This document shows, one piece after another, positions 12,172 through 23,700 of a DNA stretch of 64,000 bases. This stretch comes from Tetrapyrgos nigripes (lineage: Eukaryota > Basidiomycota > Agaricomycetes > Agaricales > Campanellaceae), in contig JAACJM010000006.1 in the NCBI GenBank assembly GCA_013368315.1, positions 744,001 to 808,000 on the forward strand, given 5' to 3'. The translations under genes and the position numbers were made by a program. Within the stretch, counting starts at the first letter, position 1. Each line of letters begins with the position of its first letter. A model generated the notes under the pieces. The model did not search any database. It had not been told where the DNA came from and was given only the letters and a program-made list of their open reading frames with translations.

Positions 12172-13447
12172 TCACGCAGGACTCTCTGTCGTCGTCTCCG
12201 TCTCCTGTGTTACGACTGAGGATCCATGAAACTGTATTGCTGAATTGAGCGACTCGTCGATTTGGCGATTCACAATCCTTCCTAGCTTGACATTCCTAAA
12301 GACATGACATGCCATGGAGTTGATCACCGCGAGGTGAAGAGGAACCAAGAATAACCGATAATAGTCGCTGATATTTGGCGCGAAGAGGAGTGCCGCTACA
12401 ACAGCTGAGCATAAGAATGAGATCCTGGGTAAAAAGGTCACATCCCAATCAGCGAGTAAATACGCAAGTAATATCAGTATGCACTCACAAATAATAAACT
12501 TGTCCATCTTTCAAGAACGCCCTCGAAAATGCTGGCAACTTCTTTCCTGGAAAGAAGAATGTCCCAGTTCTACTCCTCAATCCACAAACATTCGATGATG
12601 ACTCCTCCAAATGCGTGTTCCTATAAAGCTCGTACGAAATCGCCAAAAGCACCAACGTATCATAAAAAAGCACCGCCAAAGCAGGTATCAATGCAAAGAT
12701 TTTTTTAACAATCAGCAGAACACACTGTGTCTGCATTCCAGGAAGTGATAAGGTCTCAACATTAATGAACAACAGATCACCTGATACGAGTCCAATAGTG
12801 ACGACCCAGAGGGTAAAAAAGACAGCTCGGATGTAGGGATGATTGTGGTATACAGCACTGACTCTGAAGAAGAAGAGTAGAGCGGTGGAGGTTGTAGAGA
12901 GGTAGGATGTGACTTTGTTGAAGTGGGTGATAGGAGTACACGGGACTGGTGCGACTGGGTGTAAAAAGAGTCCAACATTAGTGTACGTCTAGCACAATAT
13001 ATGATTCGGTGATGATCACTAAATAACTCACCCAGGAGAAGCGTCGAGCTCAACTGAAATCCCAATGTCATTATTCGGGAAATAAAATACACTACGGTTG
13101 GCAGACCAATCCGAGGAATCATCATGTTTGGCTTACGCCCTACCAGTGAGCTGGCATGACGAGGAGCTGGCCTTACAATCATTTGATAATCTCCATGAAG
13201 ATTCATCAAGATATCCCAGAGGAACATCTGCCATATCCAGCCACGGGGAGTTCACTCAGTGTGGACACGGGTAGGATGATTCAAAGCTTTGACTCACCCC
13301 AAGCGTCCCAACTTCAACATACATCGCGTTTTGCACAGCACGCGCCATTTCTGGTGGAAGGAGCGCTAACGGTGTGTACGGGTTTGATATAGCTGCTAGC
13401 GCTGTGACATTGAAAGGGGTAATGGCCGAAGGAGTGACAGTATTCAT
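12172..13447 (-). CDS. Multi-pass integral membrane protein, intact 4-exon gene (354 aa)
   Basis: Exons: 13447-13298, 13227-13032, 12954-12489 and 12424-12172. Lengths of 150, 196, 466 and 253 nt give 355 codons with the stop. All introns are 64-77 bp with GTGAGT donors and AG acceptors, and phases join cleanly. The N-terminus MNTVTPSAITPFNVTALAAI is followed by several hydrophobic stretches (for example TALLFFFRVSAVYH, FALIPALAVLFYDTLVLLAI, SFLCSAVVAALLFAPN). A conserved LPAFSRAFLKDGQVYY segment and a MACHVFRNVKLG motif come before a Ser/Thr-rich cytosolic-like tail. This resembles a basidiomycete-restricted family of uncharacterised membrane proteins, recalled from general knowledge and without known function. 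It is the middle of three paralogues in the window. No disabling mutation is seen, so it is probably a working host gene. Confidence 0.88.
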
Positions 13448-14115
13448 TTCTTGTTGGATGCCCGACGTTCGTATGTATGGTGGCGAAAAGGCGAAGTCTA
13501 GAGACGCTTGTAGGTGGCCAGACCTCGTCTGAAAGTTTGAAGGTTGAAGGGTGGGAGAAGCGAGGGGTACTGAATGTTTATAGCAGAAGGTATCTGCTAT
13601 CGAGGAGCTTGATGCCAGGGGAACAACCAAATGATGATATCTGGATCACTGTGCCACTTTGTTCAATTCGTGAGAGGGCTGTGACTGTGACCTCGCCTCA
13701 CGATATTTTTTTCGCGAAATGGGGTCAGAATTTCAGTGTTGTCTGGAAGTTGGGACAAGACAAAAATTTGGGACTGTCCGGGAACTCATGAGCATCGTGC
13801 CAGTGCGACATATTCGAGGGACATATCGCGGGACATGACATCGGTGGAATGCCAATATCAAAATCAGCAGATGACGCCAACCACCCAGTGATAGGGGCTT
13901 TGATACGACCTATTTCAAGAGTTGCCCTGTACGTAGGTCTCAAGATCACACCGTAAGATCACAGTTGCCAGTGGAACTTGAGTGGAACAAGAAGTGGATT
14001 GATAACTATAATTACTATGAAGTATTGAACGGCGCCATGGGCTGAAGATCACGCGACATAAGAAAACAACTACTCATCTTGCAGAGTCGTTCTAGGAAAT
14101 TTCTTGCAGGGAAAT
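13448..14115. other. Upstream region of the intact membrane gene
   Basis: The first ~170 bp parallel 42863-43080 and 11184-11340. Further out, GATCACTGTGCC..TTCAATTCG and TTTCAGTGTTGTCT..GGGACA also recur upstream of the second intact gene (about 43120-43200), so the shared promoter block extends about 350 bp. No ORF supported. Confidence 0.5.
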
Positions 14116-14434
14116 TGTAATGAAACGACGTAAGTATCTTGTATTCTGTTTCTTTGAGTTTGCTACGTCTCAATTTACCGTACTTGCAATGTAATTGATG
14201 CTTCGGGCATGCTTCGGGCATCTGTTTTCTCTTTCTTTCTTTCCTTTTCTACAACATTCTGATGAAAGTTCCGTTCTATTCTAGATAGTTCTAATGACTC
14301 ACTAATTACATATATAAGTATCTTGGTATGTACTCTTGTAATAACTTTTCCTACCTCGCAATACACATCTGTGCTTGAACCTTACATCTTGACTGATCGT
14401 AAGTCGGCATCCTTAGTAACGCGCAAGCTTGCTT
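14116..14434. repeat. Dispersed ~300-bp repeat, copy 3 (independent location)
   Basis: Similar to 546-836 and 28852-29161 from TGTAATGAAACGAC to GCGCAAGCTTGCT. It keeps CpG where copy 2 has TpG or CpA (for example CGCGCAAG against TGCACAAG). A second partial CGCGGAAGCTTGCC motif follows at about 14508. Confidence 0.6.
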
Positions 14435-15323
14435 AGTGTGCTGTTTCTTGACCTTGACTGACGCCCGCGTGCTCACCAAGTGCTCAAGAACCTAGTATTT
14501 CATAGTAACGCGGAAGCTTGCCTTGACTTAAGTACCTTTTTCTCACTACTGATCATCTCAGAGTCTCCTGAACCTGAACCAAATCAGCAGTTCTTTTACA
14601 GAAATCTTGTGGCAGAAAGGAATAAACATGTCACGGGGAGCCCTGAAACAGCGACTCCCCTGGGTATATTGGGCCATGAAAGCGCAAGCAAGTAAATAAA
14701 GAAAGTCAAATGTGGGAGAAGTGGGAGGGGGATATCGTCATTTCTTCGCCTTCTTATCTATATCACGAGTCTAGATTTAGGTACATAGATTTACCAGCTA
14801 AGTATTCGAGTTACCGAGAGACTCATGAGTAATGATGAGAAGGTGAAGGATGACGAGTCACTCGGGGTGTACTGTCATAATATATGAAATGAAAGGAATC
14901 AAACGTGTTCAGGAGTGTAAAGATGAAACAGGTAAGGAGGGTTCAGGAATGAACAGATCACCTAGATAGAAGGTGAACTTGACGGGAAACACGTATGAGA
15001 TAAATGAAATTGAATAGGGGTCATGGAGATGAAACCAATAATGCAAAACCTTAGCCAAGGGGAGACAATAGTACTAAGATTGCGTGGACCTGCACACAAG
15101 GCAGTAGATGAGTTCATAAAGAGAAATTGAAAGACTAACTCACAGAGATGGTTAGTCTTTTGTAAAGAATCTTTAAAATATAAAGAAAGTAAAAAGTCCC
15201 AAAAAAAGCGTCACTAGAAATGCCTACTATGTTGAGCAAGTGAAATCATACAGGAACACTCACTTTATGACGTCGAGGTCCTGATACAGATCCAAATCTC
15301 CTACATTCAACTTGATCCGTAGC
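14435..15323. other. Non-coding stretch, nothing recognised
   Basis: AT-rich with GA-rich tracts (AAGGTGAAGGATGACGAG, GGTAAGGAGGGTTCAGG). A short palindrome GACTAACTCACAGAGATGGTTAGTC lies near 15133. No ORF longer than about 60 codons with coding character and no clear element termini. Confidence 0.5.
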
Positions 15324-15735
15324 CAAGGGGGAGGTGGGATAAAAATAAAAACATGGGGTCAAAAAAAATTTTGGCACCACCCACAGTACCCCCCTCCCCC
15401 TCCTGCCTTATATAGTATATTTACAATCGCATGGCACATAGATAAGATATAATAAGCCCTAACCCTAACTTGATCATGCCAAAAAGAGAAGACATTAACA
15501 CATCTCTGCTCACCTCAACTCCACTCATGACAAGTGTTTGTTGCATTTTGTATCTTCTTGTGGAACAGGTACCCAAGATAAAGCAGGAAATCTTCAAAAT
15601 TGTGCAACTGTAGTTAACTAGCCAAAAACAAGCTCAAAATACCCCATTTTAGGTGCAGTCAAAATTTTTTTTGGCCAGACCTTGACCCCCTCCCACCTAC
15701 CCTATGTGCTGGATATGCAGCCCACCTCCCCCTTG
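15324..15735. mobile_element. hAT-like MITE, 412 bp
   Basis: The perfect 15-bp terminal inverted repeats CAAGGGGGAGGTGGG are followed by imperfect inverted GGGGTCAA and AAAAAAAATTTTG segments. It is flanked by 8-bp direct repeats TCCGTAGC (15316-15323) and TCTGTAGC (15736-15743); the one difference is C/T at a CpG. An 8-bp TSD and CA-initial TIRs fit the hAT superfamily. There is no coding capacity. The interior has two tandem CCCTAA units (15462-15473), too few to be telomeric. Confidence 0.8.
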
Positions 15736-16012
15736 TCTGTAGCTGTCTCATTATTACATGCTGTTCCAAGGGAACTGGGGTGTGCAATAGGGCTCGGCAT
15801 TGTGAGGCAGGTATAGTGAATATGACAAAAGGCTATCATGTGATCTGAGATCAACTTGAATACACAAACAAACATGTACTATATGTAGCTAAAGCCCATG
15901 CAAAATATGAACAAACAACACATAAACCTCTCCAATATCTCCCAGATCCCCTACTCCATGTGCCCTCATCAAAAATTAGCTGCGTCCTCACTTGACCCCC
16001 AAGCTTCCACTG
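15736..16012. other. Spacer between MITE and RT fragment
   Basis: It contains the right TSD of the hAT-like MITE. The rest shows no RT-like sequence in the frame of the downstream fragment and no other feature. Confidence 0.4.
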
Positions 16013-16783
16013 TCACCTCTCGTCCCTTACCACTTGCAAGATCCTCTCTATTTTCCCCATCATTTCCTTGAATGTATGTGCTCCTGACCCTCCATCATCA
16101 ACAAACAACTCCATAATCCAGTCCCTAATCAACTTCCATAGCCTTGTTGCTGTCATATGTGCAAAGGTTGATGGTGCTCCTGTTAAGCCAAATGGCATGT
16201 GCAGGTACCAAAAGTACCCCTGTCCCTCCATGTAGAAAGCTGTGTATAGCTGTGACTCCTCTGCTACCTTGACCACATAGAATCCAGATGTGAAATCAAA
16301 GAAACATAACCACTTGTACCCACTGAGCACCTTTTGTTTTGCCCAGATGTCTCCTTGTGGCATTGGTGCTACCTCTGTAACCTTGTTCACTTTGGTGAAG
16401 TTCTGCCAGACTCTCCATTTCTGGGTCTTTGGGGTTGCTGCCTCTTTGTTTCCCAACTTCTCATCCTTCTCTGGCAACCTGGGGAAGAATGAATCCCTGG
16501 CTGCAATGCACTGCTCATTGAGCCAGTACTTCAACTCCTCCAAGGACAGACCACCACCCTTGTGAGCCTTCTTTGCCAGTGTCATATGGGAGACACACTT
16601 GATGTCTTCGGGTTTACACTTCTCAATGATGCCAGCCTCCAGCAGCTTGTCAAGCTTATCGTACCAGTAATCCTGTTGCAGTGGTGTTAGACAAGGCTGC
16701 CCTTTTGGTGATGTACCCATCTTTGCATCCTTTGGTATGTTTAGTTTGTGTACAATGCCTGGCACTGTTCTGACCTCTCCCAC
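16013..16783 (-). pseudogene. Ty3/gypsy-type reverse transcriptase fragment of a second lineage
   Basis: An uninterrupted 256-codon frame carries RT motifs: KWRVWQNFTKVNKVTEVAPM, a WLCFFDFTSGFY active-site strand (first Asp present), MPFGLTGAPSTF and LFVDDGG (FVDD in place of the usual Y[VM]DD). Sequence after ILQVVRDER stops resembling RT, so it is truncated before the connection and RNase H regions. The frame upstream is also cut, about 80 bp before a leader and LTR of the neighbouring element. It is distinct in sequence from the two other gypsy elements here. The lack of stops contrasts with its neighbours and suggests younger age or fewer CGA codons. Confidence 0.8.
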
Positions 16784-16863
16784 AGATAATGTGAAGCAGT
16801 TGTGGTGGGAATGGATATGGAGGTTGATGGCAGTCTTCAGCAGTATAAACTGCAGGTATAAAA

Positions 16864-17136
16864 TGAATCAGTCTAGTAGCCAGGGTAGATGATGTATACG
16901 AAAGGGGGAACAATTGTTGCTACACTGATACTCAAAGTATTCAGTGGGTATGCAGTCTACTCGAAGTAGTGTCTGCTAGCAATCGATACATAATCGAATT
17001 GCAATGAGGGAAGAAGATGCTTGCAGTATAGATAGAATGAGAATAGAAGAGGGAAGGGATATTTGAGCATAAAGATGAAAGAGATAGATGAGGGAGACTC
17101 AAGATAGTGAGGTGGGTGTATGGGAGTTCGTTCAAG
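16864..17136 (-). repeat. Extra copy of the gypsy 5' leader, outside the left LTR
   Basis: It aligns with 24205-24478, the untranslated leader directly inside the right (5') LTR of the neighbouring gypsy element (shared TTGTTGCTACACTG, GCAGTCTACT.GAAGTAGTGTC, GACTCAAGATAGTGAGGTGG). Finding it on the outer side of the left LTR means that this LTR once also served as the 5' LTR of a second unit in the same orientation, a head-to-tail arrangement now cut short. Confidence 0.75.
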
Positions 17137-17334
17137 TGTCAAGGTTGCTGGTACACTCAAATAGCCACCCAAGTCACACAATCAAAGAGAAGATACAAGA
17201 TGATAGATTGAGAGAGAGAGATATAAGTAGAGGAAAAGAAGTGAGCTGACTAGGCTCTACACTGCGTAGTAGTAGTACAGAGCAGAGATGAAGTGAACAA
17301 ACTGGGGAATCAGTTACAAGAGATCTTGAGTATA

Positions 17335-17824
17335 CAGTGGCCAAAAAAATTGTCCACATGTTTGGCACTTTTGGAAAGATTGCTAATTTAAGAGCTATTG
17401 AGCAGAAATCTCAAAACATGGCTGGTGGTAGCAAGAAAGCCTTTGATTAGAGCTACAATAATCTGTCTGTTTTGTCTTATTTGGCCACATATCTGTGGAG
17501 TTATGATTGATTTAAAATTGTATGTCATTTGGACAATTTTTTGAGTTGCCACTTCAAAATCATTATTGCAATAACCTGATGTGTTATACATGATGTCATG
17601 GGTGGAGCTGTGCAGTAATGTGATGTATACACCACAATGATGTCACAGCTGCCAGCTGGAGCATACATAGCAACATACAGATGCTCTACAGCTTCTATGA
17701 AAATCATGGGGTCCCTCATATCAGCCCAGAAAGACAATCTCTACTCTCTCCTCTAAACTGCCCCTCCCTCTATCAAAATTTCAGCTCAGACTGAAGTATG
17801 AAAGCAGAGTGTTGCTTTTATAGG
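17335..17824. repeat. Left ~490-bp TIR of the Tc1-like element
   Basis: Inverted match to 18481-18970, including CTTTGATTAGAGCTACAATA and GCCCAGAAAGACAATCTCTA. Similarity weakens near TTGCTTTT at the inner end. Confidence 0.85.
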
Positions 17825-18416
17825 TAGAGAGACATGTTCTGATAAAGGAAACCATTGGATATAGCACTTTAGAAAGTTAATACCCAGCTGAAAAATGGCC
17901 ACCTCTGGATCAACTCCCATATTATTAATGCTTTCCAAGATTTTGTTACTTAAGATGGTCATATAGTGTTTGCAATCTATCTTCCCCTTCATCTGGACCA
18001 TTTTTACTGCTTACTGTTGCCCCATACCCTACCCCATCATGTCATTTTCTCTCTCAAATGTCATCATTTCTGTCACATCTTGCTGTACCATGAATTTATC
18101 TATCTTTTCTCACACATGCTGGGGCATATTTGCCCCAAAATAATTGGTTTTGGTCTTATCTGAGAAAATAACCCACTTCTAGCCTTCTACAGCCCGGTCT
18201 TTTTACATCTGTGCAAACTTCAAGTGAGCCTTGCTGCAAGTCACTGTAAGTTTGCACTTGTTCTGTGTTTTGGAGATCGCCACAAGACGTTTTCAGGAAT
18301 GTTTTGGCTGTTATAGGTTGGGACAGGTTGTCCAAGAAGAGCCTTGATGTTTCAGGCCACTTGTGTAGCAATCTGGCTTTACCAGAATGGATTTTTTTCC
18401 AATCTAACCTCTTCAC
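17786..18416 (-). pseudogene. Remnant Tc1/mariner transposase (DDE), frameshifted
   Basis: Minus-strand frames contain VIFSDKTKTNYFG near 18130-18170, which matches the first catalytic Asp block of Tc1-like transposases (FSDETK.N.FG). Farther on come GKIDCKHYMTILSNKILESI and VAIFQ near 17890-17990, the block leading to the second Asp. The expected DWP..SPDLNPIE block is absent, the frame changes at least twice, and the coding part extends into the left TIR. Function is lost in this copy. The family cuts and pastes DNA at TA dinucleotides. Confidence 0.6.
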
Positions 18417-18480
18417 AAGTAGTAGAGCCTCCTAGGACACCCTGCTGTATTGTTCTCATTGTCTGTATTTGTCTTTTAAG

Positions 18481-18970
18481 CCACAAAAGCAACTCTTGGC
18501 TTCCATACTCCAGTCTGAGCTGCAATTTTTGCAGATGGAGAGGCAGTTAAGAGGAGAGAGTAGAGATTGTCTTTCTGGGCTGATATGAGGGACCCCATGA
18601 TTTTCATAGAGGCTGTAGAGCATCTGTATGTTGCTATGTATGCTCCAGCTGGCAGCTATGACATCATTGTAGTGTATACATTACATTACTGTACAGCTCC
18701 ACCCATGACATCATGTATAACACATCAGGTTATTGCAATAATGATTTTGAAGTGGCAACTCAAAAAATTGTCCAAATGACATACAGTTTTAAATCAATCA
18801 TAACTCCACAGATATTTGGCCAAATAAGACAAAAACAGACAGATTATTGTAGCTCTAATCAAAGGCTTTCTTGCTACCACCAGCCATGTTTTGAGATTTC
18901 TGCTCAATAGCTCTTAAATCAGCAATCTTTCCAAAAGTGCCAAACATGTGGACAATTTTTTTGGCCACTG
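18481..18970. repeat. Right ~490-bp TIR of the Tc1-like element
   Basis: Inverted partner of 17335-17824; outermost bases CCACTG followed by TATA. Confidence 0.85.
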
Positions 18971-19240
18971 TATATGAGAAATGCAAAGGGATGAGAAAAG
19001 TAAGTAAAAATAGAGAAAGATAATAAGATCAGATCAATCAAGTTAAAGACAGGAAGAATGGATAAGAGATAAGAAAGATGGGAAGATTGATTGACAGTTA
19101 TTATAGAGTTTGACAGGTTTTATAAAGTTCAAAGTCAGAAATATAAGGTTAAAGGGTTTATCAAGGAAATGCGATGGACAAATGATCAGAGAAAGGGTTC
19201 GATAGTGAAGGAGGGCAAAGAACTGTAGCAGTTCATGACA

Positions 19241-21560
19241 ATGATTCCATCCTTGTAATTCCATTCCTGCAAGTTCTTGACCAGCAAGCATGGACCATTG
19301 TTTAAGATAACTTCGAGAGCACTCACAACTTCAGTGTCTTTCTTCAGACATTCTTTAATTCATCTTCTCGGTTCAGCATCTCCAATCACAACTACTGCTC
19401 CTGGTCTCGTGGCTTGAATTCTGAAGAACTTGGAATCTAGTAACACTCTATCCTTGTTGTTGTCTTTGACCCCCTCTTTATGATCCAGTCTTCAAGAAAG
19501 AGGATCACTTCGATTGAGACTTCCAGGTTTATGGATAAGGATAAAATCGAATCTGGTAAGAAACAAAGCCATCCTTGCTTGTCGTCAGCTAAGTTTCTGA
19601 GAGGTAGTGAAATACTCTAGGTTTTTGTGGTCTGTAAGGATCTCGATAGTATGCGGTGCGCCTTCAAGGTAATGTCACCAAGCCTCTAATGCCCATATGA
19701 TTGCTAACAACTCTTTATCGTGGATGTCATAATTCCATTCAGTTTCAGATAAGGATTTTGATAAGTAAGCAACTGGGTGCCACTTGTCGTCTGGTCCTTT
19801 CTGTGATAGAATACCTCCTGTTGCATAGTTGGAAGCATCTACTTCTACTCGATATGGTTTAGAATGATCAAGCATTAAAAGGACTGGTGAGGAAGTGAAC
19901 ACATCTTTGAGTGCCTGAAAGGCTTCTTCTGCATCGACAGACCATTTCCAAGGTTCATCTTTCTTCATTAGATTGAAAAGTGGTCAAGCAACTTTAGAAA
20001 AGTCATGTATAAAGCAATGATAAAAGTTTCCAAATCCTAGGAATGATTGAACATCCTTAACATTTTGTGGGGTTGGCCATTCAGTAACACCTTTGACTTT
20101 GACAGGATCCATTGCCAATGTATTGTGAGAGATGATGAGACCTAGGAACTCTACTGAGCTAGCTTCAAAGGTGCACTTCTCTGGTTTGGTATAAAGGTCA
20201 TTTTCTTGAAGTTGTTCAAGCACTTGTTTGACCATTTGTTGATGTTCTTCCAAAGTTTCCATGAAGATCAAGATGTTGTCCATGTAGATAACCACCTTTT
20301 CTGAATTGATGAGGTCCTTAAAAAGAGTGTTCATCATTGTCTGGAATGTTGCAGGGGAGTTCATAAGACTGAAAAACATCACTGTTGGTTCAAAAAGCCC
20401 TCTATTTGTCTTGAATGCCACTTTCCACTTGTCTCCTTCTTTTATTCGCGCATTATTATATCCCCATTGAAGATCAATTTTTGAAAAAACTCATGCTCCC
20501 TTGAGTTTGTCTACCAGTTCTGATATGAGTGGTAAAGGGTATTTGTTCTTTATGGTCCCTTTGTTTAGTGCTCAGTAGTCCTTTACAGGGTGTAGCTTTC
20601 TGTCTTTCTTTTTAACGAAGAAGGAACTTGCCATAGGAGACTTCGACAGTTTCTTTTTGTTCATTAGGAGATAGGGGATAGGTTTTGCAAGGATGAGGTT
20701 TGAAGTCCAGTTTTAGTTTGATAGCATGATCCCATTCACCACGTTTCAGTAATCGTTCTCAAAAACTGGTAAAAACTGATGATATTAGGACAGAATCTTA
20801 TCTGTAAGTGATATGTCCTCTTTCATCTTTTGGGCTGCTTCTGTGAGTTCTTGAGCCTTGGTAAATCCAAATCTGATGTCAGGTATTCCTCTTCTTTCCT
20901 CAACAGACTCTCTATCACCTCCTGTTCCCATTGGTTCAGAACATCCTCCTGACTGAAATCTTCTTCAGTAAAAATCACTGTAGATTCTGAAGAACAATGA
21001 AAGGATTGAATGGGAATCCAACAGCGCCAACCTGTGACATTCAGCTGTGCAATTGGTTTGAACCGTCCAATTGGTTCTGACCATTTCACTTGGTAATCCT
21101 TGTGGTTGGTTCATGGGTCAATAATAGTCAATTTGGGAGATTTGGGCTTAGTGCATAAGTTAAGGACAGGAGGTTGTTCCAAAATACATGTTTCAGGACA
21201 TCTAACCATATCCACCCTAGAGAATGACCAATCTACTTCTGGATTATGCTCTTCTAACCAATCAGTCCTGAGAATGATGTCATGGTCTCCAATGTCCGTA
21301 ACATAGAATTCAACCATCTCTTTGTGATATGATCTTTTATCCTGAGAATAGATGCAAAGTTTTTGAATGGTGTAATGGCGTACCCATCCCATGGTATTTT
21401 CAGAACCATCGACGTTGCACACAGGGAATGGATTTTTGATAGGAAGGAGGGTTAAATGATTTTCTCATGCAAATCAGCTGTTGATAATTATTCCTTCCAC
21501 ACCACTGTCTATCAGAGCATCTGCATCGATTTTTCTACCAGTAATTTTGCTGATAAGTTC
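19241..21560 (-). pseudogene. gypsy pol remnant: protease, RT, RNase H, start of integrase
   Basis: Protease DSG is present as ALIDSGVEGIIIN near 21500, followed by a WLEEHNPEVDW block near 21240. RT: MFFSLMNSPATFQTMMNTLF, then VVIYMDNILIF near 20280, where the second catalytic Asp is Asn, so polymerase activity is lost. RNase H/connection: FLGFGNFY, PYRVEVDASNYATGGIL, ELLAIIWALEAW. The integrase N-terminus (DTEVVSALEVIL..KNLQEWNYKDGI) ends at 19241, exactly at the LTR edge. Many stops lie between the domains, mostly TGA at Arg or TAG/TAA at Gln or Trp codons. Confidence 0.88.
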
Positions 21561-21841
21561 AGTTTTAAGTGTTATCGAAGGTACCTGTCAGTTATGAGTG
21601 ACTGCTGACATTCTTAGTTCTAAAGGAAAGGTACACTCACAAGAAGGATATAACACATGATATTGATTGTTTGTATATTGTCCAGCGTACTGTACAACTC
21701 CTCCTGATGATGTGGCAGGGGAGTGTTTCAAAAATCCATCATTTTTGCCACATCTTTCAAATATACACTAGCTTGTTCCTTTTCTTCTCCTTCCAAACCC
21801 TTGATCTTATTTACCATATCTGAAATGTCCTTAATTATGTT

Positions 21842-23700
21842 TCAAGATAACAACGACGTTTGTGCTACTGTTACAGGTGGTGAACTGGAAGATGACGATG
21901 ACAATGTTGAAGTAGAAATGTCAGCTGTCCTAACAGCACAAGGAGGAAAGTTGCAAGAGGTATTCTGAGAGGTGGATAACCTTGGGGTATTGTTTGGAAA
22001 TGTGGGACATTCATTGCTCATATGACCTGGCTGTCTACATGCAAAGCATGCTCCTAGTTTACAAAGTCTGTCCCTTTCCTCAGGTGTTAGCTTGGGTAAA
22101 GAAGTAAAGGACAAGCTAGCACCTGGTCCCATATTCATAAGCACATTTACGCTTGCTGCCATCCATCCCTGAGAAGGACCTGAATTCATCCTCAATGTAG
22201 ATGTTTTCCATTATCCCTCCTTTTCTCTCTTGTTCGACCATTCCAAATGAAGGTCCATCACCCTATCCCTATATTCATCAAAGTCCTTCCACTTCAGCCA
22301 CATTTGCCCTGCTGACTTCCAAAGATCCTTAGGGAGACCTGCTTTATAAAAATCTAGAAGAGCTGTTTCTCTGTAGTCTGACTCTTCCCCGTATGTATTG
22401 AAGATACTATTGTAGCTACTAATGTCTGTTCCCTTCATCCTAGCATTTTTGATCTTGGATCGTGCAACCTCATCAGCAGCAGGGGCTTTAAAATCCTTCT
22501 TAAACCTGTCCTTTATCCCCTTCAAGGTTGTCCATTGCCTGTCTTCTGGTTTGACTCCCTCATTTTCCTCATCATCTTCTCACTCTGTGATACATTGAGT
22601 TGCCCAATCTCCTCCTTTTTCTCCTGTGAAGAACGAGAGGAATAAGGACATCTTGGAGTCCTCAGTGGAGTATTTGGCTTTGTTCTGATGTAGGTAATTG
22701 TTGAACAAAGCTAACCACCACTTTGCCTCATCATGCTCTCCAGTGAAGACATCGGGTTTCCTCCCTCGTTTGAAAGTACTATTAGAGTTACTGGGTGCTA
22801 TGTTGGACATGGCCGAATTGTCCAGTTCTGATGGGTCTGGGGAAGGGGAAGGGGTTGGATGATGAGGGGCTACAGATGGTCCTTCAGTAGATGGAATTGT
22901 AGGAGAAGAAGGGTTGTTTGGTTCTGATGGATCAGGAGAAGGATTTTTGGGAGAGGTCGACAGGTTATTAGAAGATGGATCTGGTAGGGGGTCTGATGCA
23001 GAAGATGTCATGAATCCCTTCATGCCTTCGCTTCTAGACCCTGTTCTTTGTTCTCCTTTCATCATTCTTCTCCCTTCCATCATTCTTCGCTTCTTTGGTT
23101 CTAGATCATGTTCCTTGTACCTATGGCTTCCATCTTCTTTGATGCATCATTTCTCTGATTGACAGATCATATCTGTACCTGTTACACATATTGACATCAC
23201 TTAGATACCTGATTATCATTCCTTGATTGTTTCCATCAGTACCTGCTGATCTAATCTTGTTCTCCTTCGCACTTTTGTATATATACTCCAGGGCTTTGTA
23301 GATAGTTCCTCAGTCTGTCCACTTCTGTCCCTCTGATCCATACTGCTCAGCATTGTCCTCAGTACTATGTAGACTCTGGCCCAGTACTGGCTTACTCATC
23401 TATACCATCTATTTGCCTTATTGCTTTGTCTTTGGTTCCTGTGTGGTGGCCTGAGAGGCATCCAGTCCCTATCTGAACCTGTTCTTGACAGAAGATGGAT
23501 TAGGTTGTGTGAAAGGAAGAGGTTCTGGATTCAGTTGAGTGTTTGGAGGGGTAGATATTCCCTGGTCTGGTTCAGTTTCAGAGTCGATGACAGGATGTGC
23601 CTTTCAAATCTCCTGTTCCTGATTATCAGTTATAACTTCGAATGGTGGATTAAGGGAAACATTGGAAGGGAGTCTCTGTCTGTTGTATCTGTTAAGACAC
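21842..23700 (-). pseudogene. gypsy gag, split by a solo LTR and by stops
   Basis: Right of the solo LTR the frame reads LNPEPLPFTQPNPSS and left of it continues ASDPLPDPSSNN. Joining across one GAAGA target copy keeps phase. The capsid core includes KPDVFTGEHDEAKWWLALF and FFTGEKGGDWA (retrotransposon gag domain), then KDFKAPAADEVARSKI and a zinc knuckle CFACRQPGHMSNEC near 22030. In-frame TGA at about 22578 (Arg expected) and TAA at about 22211. Gag forms the particle core. Confidence 0.85.
23006..23490 (+). mobile_element. Solo LTR (gypsy family), TSD GAAGA
   Basis: It starts TGTCATGAATCCC and ends GTTCTTGACA, flanked by perfect GAAGA at 23001-23005 and 23491-23495. Similar over most of its length to the solo LTR at 60149-60584 (for example CTCAGTACTATGTAGACTCT). 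It lies inside gag of the broken gypsy element, so it is younger. Formed by recombination between two LTRs of a complete element. Confidence 0.92.

Larger units (their letters stand above)
17335..18970 (-). mobile_element. Tc1/mariner-like transposon with unusually long TIRs
   Basis: The ends are perfect inverted CAGTGGCCAAAAAAATTG sequences, flanked by TA (in fact TATA on both sides). The inverted repeats continue with high similarity for about 490 bp each (17335-17824 and 18481-18970), leaving a central segment of only about 650 bp. It is inserted in the 3' LTR of the gypsy element; the partner LTR reads straight through a TATA at the equivalent point. The transposase frame is decayed (see separate entry). 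Length is 1636 bp. Confidence 0.92.
17137..19240 (-). repeat. 3' LTR of the broken gypsy element, interrupted
   Basis: It begins TGTCAAGG and ends TTCATGACA on the plus strand. Without the 1636-bp Tc1-like insertion and its TA duplication it is about 466 bp, comparable to the 439-bp partner at 24479-24917. Confidence 0.85.

Noticed and set aside
15462..15473. Two CCCTAA units resembling telomeric repeat
   Set aside because: Only two units, inside a hAT-like MITE; no telomere or interstitial array.
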